A DNA stretch of 64,000 nucleotides from Taibaiella sp041660405. GTDB taxonomy: Bacteria; Bacteroidota; Bacteroidia; Chitinophagales; Chitinophagaceae. The DNA lies in assembly GCA_041660405.1 (NCBI GenBank), contig JBAZWL010000003.1:177447-241446 (forward strand), read 5' to 3'. Below, piece by piece: positions 24,469 to 32,266 of this stretch; position 1 is the first letter of the stretch, and every line of letters begins with the position of its first letter. Made by a program: the position numbers and the translations under genes. The notes beneath the pieces were generated by a model. The model had not been told where the DNA came from, ran no database searches, and was given only the letters and a program-made list of their open reading frames with translations.

Positions 24469-24500
24469 ACTTTTGAAAAGTTATAAACTTTCTAAAAGTT
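24469..24500. promoter_or_regulatory. Clustered ACTTTT/AAAAGT palindromes upstream of the antiporter
   Basis: Four alternating half-sites overlap into three palindromes: ACTTTTGAAAAGT (24469-24481), AAAGTTATAAACTTT, and AACTTTCTAAAAGTT (24486-24500). They lie 69-100 bp ahead of the antiporter ATG and could be an operator. No binder is known. Confidence 0.4.
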
Positions 24501-24568
24501 AGGGAGCATAATAATCAGCCAAACATAATATCTTGCAGCGATTATGATCCGATACCAGATGTCCATTT

Positions 24569-25978
24569 ATGAAACGTTATAGGAATCTTTTGTTTTACGT
24601 AGTAACCTTGCTACTTGCAGGTGCAGCCATGTGGTACATTATTACCCAGGGCAATCTGCTGCAATCCTCTAAAAGTATCAAATCGATTATAGAAAGCAAG
24701 CCTGCTCTTGGAAAACCATTCACAGCTATACTGGCAGAAAATATTCAGGCTCCGCTTACCATACTCTTGTTGCAGATCACAACCATCTTGCTTGCCGGCA
24801 GATGCATGGGTTGGTTATTCAGGAAAATTAATCAACCAGCAGTAGTTGGCGAAATGGCTGCGGGTATATTATTGGGCGCATCTTTCCTTGGCCATTATCT
24901 CCCTGAAGTCTCACAATTTATTTTTCCTCCAAAATCTATTGGTACCCTCAACCTGTTAAGCCAGATCGGTTTGGTACTCTTTATGTTTATAGTTGGACTT
25001 GAACTGGATATGGGTATGCTGAAAGGTAAAACCAATACCGCTGTGGTTATTAGCCATGCCAGTATTGTTGCGCCGTTTACATTAGGCATTGGTTTGGCTT
25101 ATTACACTTATAATAGCTATGCCCCCGCAGGAATCCAGTTTTTATCCTACGCTTTGTTTGTGGGTATTTCTATGAGTATAACAGCATTTCCTGTGCTGGC
25201 CAGAATTATACAGGAGCGTGGACTTTCTAAAACAAACCTGGGCACCATAGCCATAACCTGTGCAGCTGCTGATGATGTTACAGCATGGTGCATTCTGGCA
25301 TTGGTAATAGCGGTAGTAAAGGCAGGATCGGCCTGGAGCGCATTGTACACCATACTCCTGGCTGTTGCTTATGTATTGCTCATGCTCAAAGTGGTAAAGC
25401 CGTTATTAAAAAAGCGAGGCAAACAACTTTCAGGTACTCATATTCCCGTTACGGTACTGGCTACTTATATCGTGGTGCTTATTGGCTCTGCTTACCTTAC
25501 CGATGCTATAGGAATACATGCTTTGTTTGGCGCCTTTATGGCTGGTATTGTAATGCCTTCAGACATGCGGTTCCGTAATTTTTTTATTGAAAAAATAGAA
25601 AGTGTTGCCTTGTTTCTTCTATTGCCATTGTTCTTTGTATCTACCGGGTTACGCACGCAAATAGGTTTGCTTAATTCAGCTGAACATTGGTGGCTTTGCG
25701 GACTGATCCTGGTAATAGCAGTCATGGCTAAGTTTGGAGTAAGCTCTGCAGCAGCAAGGTATACGGGGCAAAGCTGGAAAGAAAGCCTGCAGATTGGAGC
25801 ATTGATGAACACCCGTGGGCTTACCGAACTGGTAGTACTCAATATAGGCTATGATCTTGGTGTGATCACGCCACAGATATTTACCATGTTGGTTATTATG
25901 GCGCTGACCACTACTTTAATGACAGGACCTTTGCTGAACCTTATCAACAGGGTTTTTAAAACAAAAACAACTCAATAG
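24569..25978 (+). CDS. CPA2-type cation:proton antiporter
   Basis: 469 residues with an N-terminal hydrophobic anchor and about 12 further transmembrane segments. The first core helices show VVGEMAAGILLGASFLG, and later helices LFMFIVGLELDM and ITCAAADDVTAWCILA, where the paired Asp residues (ADD) are the ion/proton site of the NhaA/Kef/NapA fold. No C-terminal TrkA-N domain is present, so it is more like a bare Na+/H+ antiporter than a Kef K+ channel. It acts at the inner membrane in pH or ion balance. The MMPL fusion gene follows after 34 bases, so the two may share a transcript. Confidence 0.9.
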   Translation: MKRYRNLLFYVVTLLLAGAAMWYIITQGNLLQSSKSIKSIIESKPALGKPFTAILAENIQAPLTILLLQITTILLAGRCMGWLFRKINQPAVVGEMAAGILLGASFLGHYLPEVSQFIFPPKSIGTLNLLSQIGLVLFMFIVGLELDMGMLKGKTNTAVVISHASIVAPFTLGIGLAYYTYNSYAPAGIQFLSYALFVGISMSITAFPVLARIIQERGLSKTNLGTIAITCAAADDVTAWCILALVIAVVKAGSAWSALYTILLAVAYVLLMLKVVKPLLKKRGKQLSGTHIPVTVLATYIVVLIGSAYLTDAIGIHALFGAFMAGIVMPSDMRFRNFFIEKIESVALFLLLPLFFVSTGLRTQIGLLNSAEHWWLCGLILVIAVMAKFGVSSAAARYTGQSWKESLQIGALMNTRGLTELVVLNIGYDLGVITPQIFTMLVIMALTTTLMTGPLLNLINRVFKTKTTQ

Positions 25979-26012
25979 GAAAGGGATGAATCCCTTTTGT
26001 GTAAAGTAATAT

Positions 26013-29000
26013 ATGCAGTCTCTTTTTACTTTCATCTACGATTTCTTTGCGAAGCGCCCGGTGCTGTACTGGTGCTTTTTTGTCTTGCTTTTCGCGGTTT
26101 GTATTTTGGGCGCTTCCCGCATTAGGTTTGAAAATGATATTAATGCTATGATACCTCATGATCCTTCGATAGAGGCGATGAATGATGTGTTGAATAAAAC
26201 CAAAACCGGTGAGCAGATTATTTTTACCGTATCTTTTAAAGATACAACTGTAAGTAATCCCGATAGCTTGATACAGCAGCAGCAACGTTTTCAGGATGAA
26301 CTAGCAATAGCAGGAAAAGGCTATATCAAAAATATACAAGCGCAGATCAATGATGAAAAGGAGCAACAGTTTTCTGCTCTGGCCCTGCAATATCTGCCCT
26401 TGTTCCTGGAAGAAAAGGATTACGACCAGATAGATTCCCTTATACAGCCCGAACGTATAAAGGAAACATTGGTAAAAGAACATAACCTATTGCTTTCACC
26501 TGCTGGTATGGTAGCCAAGCAATGGATAGCACAGGATCCTGTGGGTATTGTGCCTATTGCTTTTCAGAAATTGCAAGCCCTTCAGTTTGATCCCGGATAT
26601 GCATTATACAATGGGTATATTTTCAGCAAAGATGGCAAGCGGCTAACCTTCTTTCTGGATCTTACTTATCCTGCATCTGAAACGGGTAAAAATGCAGCAC
26701 TATTTCAAAAAACGGATAAGTTACTTGCAACGTGGAATAAGCAATATCCGGGCTTGCATATCAGCTACTTTGGTGGTCCTGCTGTAGCCGCTGGTAATGC
26801 AGTGCAAATGCGAAGTGATACGATACTTACCTTGAGCATAACAGTTGTGCTATTGCTGGCACTCACTTTTTATGTTTTCCGTCGTAAACGGTCACCACTC
26901 ATCCTTATGGTACCGGTAGTTTTCGGGGCTATATTCGGATTGGCAATTATGGCTTTGATACAAGGTTCGGTTTCCATTATTGCGCTTGGTGCAGGCGCTA
27001 TTATATTGGGTATTGCTATAGATTTTTCAGTGCACTTCATGAGCCATGCCCGTATCCATCCTGATATGCGAGAGAATGTACGTACCCTTGTGTCCCCACT
27101 TACTTTAGGGGCGCTAACAACTGTAGGTGCTTTCCTGGCATTGCGATTAGCTAATGCACCATTGCTTCAGGACTTGGGGCTTTTTGCAGCTGCAAGCCTT
27201 ACAGGAGCTTCATTGTTCACGCTTATTTTCCTGCCTCATTTATTAAAAGAAAGAAAAACAAAAGATCATAAAGAACCAAAGCCGAACATTATTGACAAAC
27301 TGGCTATGTATCGGCCGGAGGGAAATAAGTGGTTATTGATTACTGTAATCGTTGCTACGCCTGTACTGTGGTACTTTGCAGGCAAAGTGCAATTTGATGG
27401 TGACTTGATGCACCTCAATTATCTTTCGCCGGAAATGAAAGCAGCACAGGACGAACTGAACCAACATAATGCCTATGCGCTAAGTTCAATATTCGTAGTA
27501 GCTAAGGATAAAAATGAAGAGGCCGCAGCGCAAAAACTGGAATCCGCAAAAGACCTTATACAACAACTAAAACAACAGGGAAAAATAAGGAACAACATCA
27601 ACCCTGTATTATTATTGCCCTCTGAAAGAGAACAAGAAATAAGAATACAACGTTGGCAAAATTTCTGGAATGAAGAAAGAGTAAACAGTACTTTGAATGT
27701 AGTAGCGAAAGAAGCTACAGCAGCGGGTTTTAGTGCAGACGCATTTGATGGCTTTGCCCAAATACTACAAGAAAAATATACTCCTTTCGATAAAGATGCG
27801 AAGGATTTTCTGAAACAATTATTCCCCAATGCCATAAATGAAAAAGATGGAGCACACTACGTTATAGCTTCGTTGAAGATAGAGCCTGATGCGCGAAAAG
27901 AAGTATTAAAAGCCCTGGAAGGGAATAAGCAAATTATTGCCACGGACAAGCAGTCTGTATCAGAACGATTGCTGGACCTGCTGAAAAAGGATTTCAATAA
28001 AATTCTTTTGTACTCCGGAGCCTTGGTATTTCTGGCTTTGCTCATTGCTTATGGCCGTATTGAACTTGCCTTAATTTCCTTTCTGCCCATGGCACTTACC
28101 TGGGTATGGATATTGGGCATTATGTCACTGATTGGATTAAAGTTCAATATTGTAAACATTATCATCTCCACGCTAATATTTGGTTTAGGCGATGATTACA
28201 GCATATTCATGATGGATAGTTTGCTGGAAAAATATCGCACAGGTAAGAACAATATTTCCGCTGCACGATCAGCTGTATATCTATCCGTAATGACCACCAT
28301 TATCGGTTTGGGTACGCTCATCTTTGCAAAACATCCGGCGTTGCAATCCATTGCAGCTATAGCTATACTGGGACTTGTATGTGTTGTATTTGTATCACAG
28401 GTATTGCAGCCTTTCCTGTTCAACTTTATGATACAGCGTAGAGCAGATAAAGGTTTCATGCCTTTCACGCTGTGGAGCCTTATCAAATCTGCGTTCTCTT
28501 TTATTTACTTTTTTACAGGATGCCTGCTGGTTACACTGGCTGGTTTTATTCTTGTTGGCCTGCGGCCATTTGGCAAAGCCAGAAGCAAATATATGTTCCA
28601 TTATTTCCTAAGTAAGTACACCGGAAGTGTAATGTACATTATGGGCAATGTGAAAAAGCGCATCGTTAAACTGGGGCAAGTTGACTTTAAAGAACCAGCT
28701 GTATATATTGCTAATCATTCATCCTTCCTGGATATATTGATCACTACTATGTTACATCCGAAATTGGTATTGCTTACCAATAAATGGGTTTGGCGTTCAC
28801 CGGCATTCGGTAAGATTGTACGGATGGCCGAGTATTACCCGGTTGCAGATGGTGCAGAAGATAGTATTGAACCTTTACGTGATCTTGTTCAAAGAGGCTA
28901 TGGTATTATTGTGTTTCCCGAAGGCACAAGGTCTTATGATGATATGATACATCGCTTTCATAAGGGTGCATTTTATATAGCGGAGGAGTTGCAGCTTGAT

Positions 29001-29921
29001 GTTGTGCCACTGGTATTACATGGTGTACATTATGCTATGCAAAAAGGAGATTGGTTGTTGAAAGATGGCATAGCAACAATAAAAATTTACCCACACATTA
29101 AACCTGATGATACCAGCTATGGAGCAGGGTATCGGGAACGGACAAAAGGGATAAGCCGTTATTTTAAGCAAGAGTTTCAAAAGGAAAAAGAACTTACAGA
29201 GACGCCAAAATATTTTAAAGAGCAGATCATTAAGGCTAATATGTACAAAGGGCCTGTGCTGGAGTGGTATTGCAGGGTGAAGATAGCGTTGGAAAATTAC
29301 TATGAACCGTTCCATAAATTGTTACCCCGTGCCGGAAGGTTTTATGATCTTGGTTGTGGGTATGGGTTTATGACCTACATGTTGCACTGGGCTTCGGAAG
29401 AAAGAATATTTACCGGTGTGGATTATGATGAAGATAAGATCATTACTGCGCAGCACAATTACTTACGGGAGAAGGCAAAAAAACTTCACTACCGCAAAGC
29501 AAAGGCAGCGAAGCAAACATTTGTAGCCGAAGAAAATGATCAGACTAAGATAAATTTTGAGCAGGCAGATGTAACCCAATATGAATTGCAAAGTTGCAAT
29601 GGCATTATCATTAGCGATGTATTACATTACCTGTTACCCGAACAGCAGGAAGCCTTACTGAACAAATGTTTTAACGCATTGGAGCCGGGCGGCATATTAA
29701 TAGTACGTGATGGAGTAGAGGAACTTAAAGAAAGGCATGAAGGGACTAAACGCACAGAAGTACTTTCTACCAGGATATTCAATTTTAATAAAACCCAAAA
29801 CGAGCTACATTTCATTAGTCGTGCGTTTATAGAACATTGGGCGGCTGCACACAATATGTCTGTGGAAACATTGGATCTTACCAAAAAGACCAGCAATGTA
29901 ATTTTCGTATTACGCAAGTAG
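26013..29921 (+). CDS. Trifunctional MMPL transporter / acyltransferase / methyltransferase
   Basis: 1302 residues in three joined parts. Residues 1 to about 830 form an RND-superfamily MMPL transporter with two sets of hydrophobic helices and two periplasmic loops (IILGIAIDFSVHFMSHA and IFGLGDDYSIFMMDS carry the mid-membrane acidic residues). Residues about 880-1060 are a PlsC-type acyltransferase with NHSSFLD (H902, D907) and FPEGTR (968-973). Residues about 1090-1302 are a class I SAM-dependent methyltransferase with DLGCGYG (1112-1118). This three-part architecture is known in Bacteroidetes, but its lipid product is not established. It suggests that an acylated, methylated lipid is made and moved across the membrane by one protein. 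Confidence 0.93.
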   Translation: MQSLFTFIYDFFAKRPVLYWCFFVLLFAVCILGASRIRFENDINAMIPHDPSIEAMNDVLNKTKTGEQIIFTVSFKDTTVSNPDSLIQQQQRFQDELAIAGKGYIKNIQAQINDEKEQQFSALALQYLPLFLEEKDYDQIDSLIQPERIKETLVKEHNLLLSPAGMVAKQWIAQDPVGIVPIAFQKLQALQFDPGYALYNGYIFSKDGKRLTFFLDLTYPASETGKNAALFQKTDKLLATWNKQYPGLHISYFGGPAVAAGNAVQMRSDTILTLSITVVLLLALTFYVFRRKRSPLILMVPVVFGAIFGLAIMALIQGSVSIIALGAGAIILGIAIDFSVHFMSHARIHPDMRENVRTLVSPLTLGALTTVGAFLALRLANAPLLQDLGLFAAASLTGASLFTLIFLPHLLKERKTKDHKEPKPNIIDKLAMYRPEGNKWLLITVIVATPVLWYFAGKVQFDGDLMHLNYLSPEMKAAQDELNQHNAYALSSIFVVAKDKNEEAAAQKLESAKDLIQQLKQQGKIRNNINPVLLLPSEREQEIRIQRWQNFWNEERVNSTLNVVAKEATAAGFSADAFDGFAQILQEKYTPFDKDAKDFLKQLFPNAINEKDGAHYVIASLKIEPDARKEVLKALEGNKQIIATDKQSVSERLLDLLKKDFNKILLYSGALVFLALLIAYGRIELALISFLPMALTWVWILGIMSLIGLKFNIVNIIISTLIFGLGDDYSIFMMDSLLEKYRTGKNNISAARSAVYLSVMTTIIGLGTLIFAKHPALQSIAAIAILGLVCVVFVSQVLQPFLFNFMIQRRADKGFMPFTLWSLIKSAFSFIYFFTGCLLVTLAGFILVGLRPFGKARSKYMFHYFLSKYTGSVMYIMGNVKKRIVKLGQVDFKEPAVYIANHSSFLDILITTMLHPKLVLLTNKWVWRSPAFGKIVRMAEYYPVADGAEDSIEPLRDLVQRGYGIIVFPEGTRSYDDMIHRFHKGAFYIAEELQLDVVPLVLHGVHYAMQKGDWLLKDGIATIKIYPHIKPDDTSYGAGYRERTKGISRYFKQEFQKEKELTETPKYFKEQIIKANMYKGPVLEWYCRVKIALENYYEPFHKLLPRAGRFYDLGCGYGFMTYMLHWASEERIFTGVDYDEDKIITAQHNYLREKAKKLHYRKAKAAKQTFVAEENDQTKINFEQADVTQYELQSCNGIIISDVLHYLLPEQQEALLNKCFNALEPGGILIVRDGVEELKERHEGTKRTEVLSTRIFNFNKTQNELHFISRAFIEHWAAAHNMSVETLDLTKKTSNVIFVLRK

Positions 29922-30010
29922 AGATGCACAATTGTGCGTCTCTACTTGTTGTTGTGATTAGACGTGCAATTGCACGTCTCTACGTTATTGGGTTGATTGT
30001 GCGTCTCTAT
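29918..30010. repeat. Palindromic GACGTGCAATTGCACGTC-type repeat array
   Basis: Two and a half copies in 93 bases. Copy 1 (29918-29945) pairs GTAGAGATGCACAA with TTGTGCGTCTCTAC and contains the stop codon of the fusion gene. Copy 2 is the perfect palindrome AGACGTGCAATTGCACGTCT (29960-29979). A half copy follows (29995-30010). This type of GAGACG...CGTCTC element is scattered in many bacterial genomes. Confidence 0.8.
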
Positions 30011-30046
30011 ACGAAAAGGCCCGACAATTGCCGGGCCTTTTCGTAT
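30009..30046. terminator. Bidirectional terminator between the fusion gene and scpB
   Basis: ATACGAAAAGGCCCG and complement CGGGCCTTTTCGTAT around an 8-base loop; the T-runs suit both converging genes. Confidence 0.85.
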
Positions 30047-30063
30047 ATTTTTTGCAGATTCAA

Positions 30064-30849
30064 TTATTCAGATGTTTCATCTTCTTCAGCCTGATCTTCA
30101 TTATCCTGATCTTCATTATCCGGAGCGATGTCATCATTTGTAGTTTCATCGGTTTCACCTATTTCCTCTGATGATTCTTCTGTAGTTTCCTCTTTAGCTT
30201 CTTCTACTGTTTCTTCTACCCTCAATTCACCGTTATTGTCTACAATCAGTTTATGATTGGGGCTTTCATCCGGAATAGCTTCTTCAGCATTGGTAGGGAA
30301 TACAATTTCTGCACCCGCTACTTCACTTAATTGTGGAAGATCATTGGTGGAGTTTACACCGAGGTAATCCATGAAATTCTTTGTAGTAGCATATATCAGT
30401 GGTTTGCCCACAGCATCTTCATTTCTTCCGGCAATTACGATCAGTTCTTTTTCCAATAATTTCTGGATAGAATAATCGGAGCTTACACCACGTATAAATT
30501 CAATTTCAGATTTGGTAATCGGTTGTTTGTAGGTGATAATGGCCAATGTTTCCATGGCTGATGATGACAGTTTCTTAATGTATTTATCACCATTCAGCTG
30601 CATTACTGTTTGATGGTATGTTTTCTTAGTTAGAAACTGGTAACCACCACCCGTTTCGCGCAATTCGAAAGGGTAATAATCTGTATCGTACTTTTCTTTA
30701 ACCGCTTCAAGGCATATAGAAACTTTATCACTTTCCATTTCTTCTTCCATTACATTGCCCAGCAACTCTATCATCTCCATTTGAGGCAAAGGGCGCTCAC
30801 TGGCGAAAATAAGGGCTTCTACGTGCGGCATTAGTTGTTCCAGTTCCAT
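30064..30849 (-). CDS. scpB: Chromosome segregation/condensation protein ScpB
   Basis: 261 residues. The core (1-180) shows the tandem winged-helix pattern of ScpB: HVEALIFASERPLPQMEMIELL at the start, then SSSAMETLAIITYKQPITKSEIEFIRGV and LLEKELIVIAGR. ScpB dimers bind ScpA and SMC to make the bacterial condensin. The last 65 residues are almost all Glu, Asp, Thr and Ser, a long acidic tail that is common in this phylum. scpA is not nearby. Confidence 0.95.
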   Translation of the reverse strand: MELEQLMPHVEALIFASERPLPQMEMIELLGNVMEEEMESDKVSICLEAVKEKYDTDYYPFELRETGGGYQFLTKKTYHQTVMQLNGDKYIKKLSSSAMETLAIITYKQPITKSEIEFIRGVSSDYSIQKLLEKELIVIAGRNEDAVGKPLIYATTKNFMDYLGVNSTNDLPQLSEVAGAEIVFPTNAEEAIPDESPNHKLIVDNNGELRVEETVEEAKEETTEESSEEIGETDETTNDDIAPDNEDQDNEDQAEEDETSE

Positions 30850-31118
30850 AGTTTATCTATAATTTCTTTGTCGAAAATAGCACAGGTTCATCAACTTCAT
30901 TCAAAAAGAAATACACAGATGTGGACAAATTGTTTTTAAAATGCGTACTGTAAAACAAGGCTGCAAAGCATTTCGAACTTTTATGAACCGAGGCATTCTT
31001 AAACGTACTTTATAATGTTTATAACTTGTGCAATTCATTTTTCCTTAATATTCGTAAAATGATGTGTAATGCAATATTGATTAACTTTAGTAAAATTTAT
31101 AACGTAAAACAAATATGT

Positions 31119-31592
31119 ATGCGTTGGAGAACTTTTAAGGGCGACACCATTACGCTCCCCATCAAGACGGCCGTAGAACAGGCCATTATCCGCGAAACAA
31201 AAGCCGGGTACAAATTAAAAGTATGTATTGGTACTGATTCGCAGGTGCATGGTGCCAATACCGATTTTGCAACTGTTATTGTTTTTCTTAGAGAAAAGCA
31301 TGGCGGTTTCATGTTTATTCAAAACGACCGTTCAAGCCATCCTTATTCTTTAAAAGAACGTATGCTGGCAGAGGTGGCTATGAGTATTGAAATCGCTTAT
31401 GAACTGTGCGACCTTTTCACTCGTTACGATGTGGATATGGAAGTTCATGCCGACATTAATACCAATCCGCAATTCCGGAGCAATGAGGCTTTGCGGGAAG
31501 CAACAGGTTATATCCTGGGTATGGGCTTTGCTTTCAAGGCAAAGCCAGAAGCTTTTGCCAGCAGCTGCTGTGCTGATAAGGTAATTAATTAG
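31119..31592 (+). CDS. YkuK-like (DUF458) RNase H-fold protein
   Basis: 157 residues from the ATG at 31119. Earlier in-frame starts would add an unconserved, AT-rich 31-residue stretch. Acidic residues of an RNase H-like fold can be read: CIGTDSQVHG (Asp), AEVAMSIEIA (Glu) and VHADINTNP (Asp). The family is described as ribonuclease H-like with unproven activity; in Bacillus YkuK is non-essential. No operon partner is apparent. Confidence 0.8.
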   Translation: MRWRTFKGDTITLPIKTAVEQAIIRETKAGYKLKVCIGTDSQVHGANTDFATVIVFLREKHGGFMFIQNDRSSHPYSLKERMLAEVAMSIEIAYELCDLFTRYDVDMEVHADINTNPQFRSNEALREATGYILGMGFAFKAKPEAFASSCCADKVIN

Positions 31593-31751
31593 TACTAAAT
31601 TAGTTGCCGTTTATTTATCTTTCCCTGTAGGGTCTCCGCACTACAGCAAGGCTTGGTCTCCCCCATATTTTTCCCCTATAAGCAAGAAAACTGCAAACCC
31701 CGATGAATATTCAAGGCTGCAGTCTTAAAAATTTCTTTAAGGTTGTTTCAA

Positions 31752-32069
31752 TTATTCGTCGTCTGAAGACGTTGCTTCTGTAATGCCTGTAGCATGTTCT
31801 TTTACCGTTTGCATAAATTCCTTGGCAGGTTTAAATGCAGGAATAAAATGTTCCGGTATTTCAACGGCAACATTTTTCTTAATGTTACGGCCTATTTTAG
31901 CTGCCCTTTTCTTTACAATAAAGCTTCCGAATCCTCTCACATATACCGCTTCACCATCCGTTAAGGAAGTCTTCACTTCTTTAAAAAAGGTTTCCAGGGT
32001 AACCAATACGTCAACCTTAGGAATGCCGGTTTTATCGGCTATGCGGGCAACCATGTCTGCCTTTCTCAT
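31752..32069 (-). CDS. HU/IHF-family DNA-binding protein
   Basis: 105 residues. The HU fold is clear: ADMVARIADKTGIPKVDVLVTLETFFKEV, then LTDGEAVYVRGFGSFIVKKRAAKIGRNI, where the beta-arm follows. The arm reads KKNVAVEIPEHFIPAFKPAKEF, so the usual proline-tipped arm is present. A polar tail of about 15 residues follows. It bends and packages DNA as a dimer. Its IHF-like name cannot be separated from HU by reading alone. Confidence 0.93.
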   Translation of the reverse strand: MRKADMVARIADKTGIPKVDVLVTLETFFKEVKTSLTDGEAVYVRGFGSFIVKKRAAKIGRNIKKNVAVEIPEHFIPAFKPAKEFMQTVKEHATGITEATSSDDE

Positions 32070-32161
32070 AAACTAAATGTATTTTTATAATAATTAAGTT
32101 GAATGAATAAGATGTTATCCTATAAATCAGTAATGGTAGTTTTGGTTAGTTGAAGATACTC

Positions 32162-32203
32162 CAAACATACAATACAATATCACCAAAACCATAAATTTAT
32201 GGT
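32162..32203 (-). promoter_or_regulatory. Promoter-operator region of the HU gene
   Basis: Minus-strand TATGTTTG (32162-32169) fits a -7 element. Just upstream lies a perfect 16-bp palindrome, ACCATAAATTTATGGT (32188-32203), placed about where the -33 element would be, so a bound protein should block transcription. Otherwise the 197-base gap is AT-rich and empty. Confidence 0.45.
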
Positions 32204-32266
32204 GCAAACTTTTGTTAAAGAGGCAATTATTACTTTGGTTTAAGAATTATTTCAATTTATTTTAAC

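Noticed and set aside
31026..31118. N-terminal extension of the YkuK-like protein
   Set aside because: The 31 residues are AT-rich and unlike the family, and the ATG at 31119 gives the expected length.
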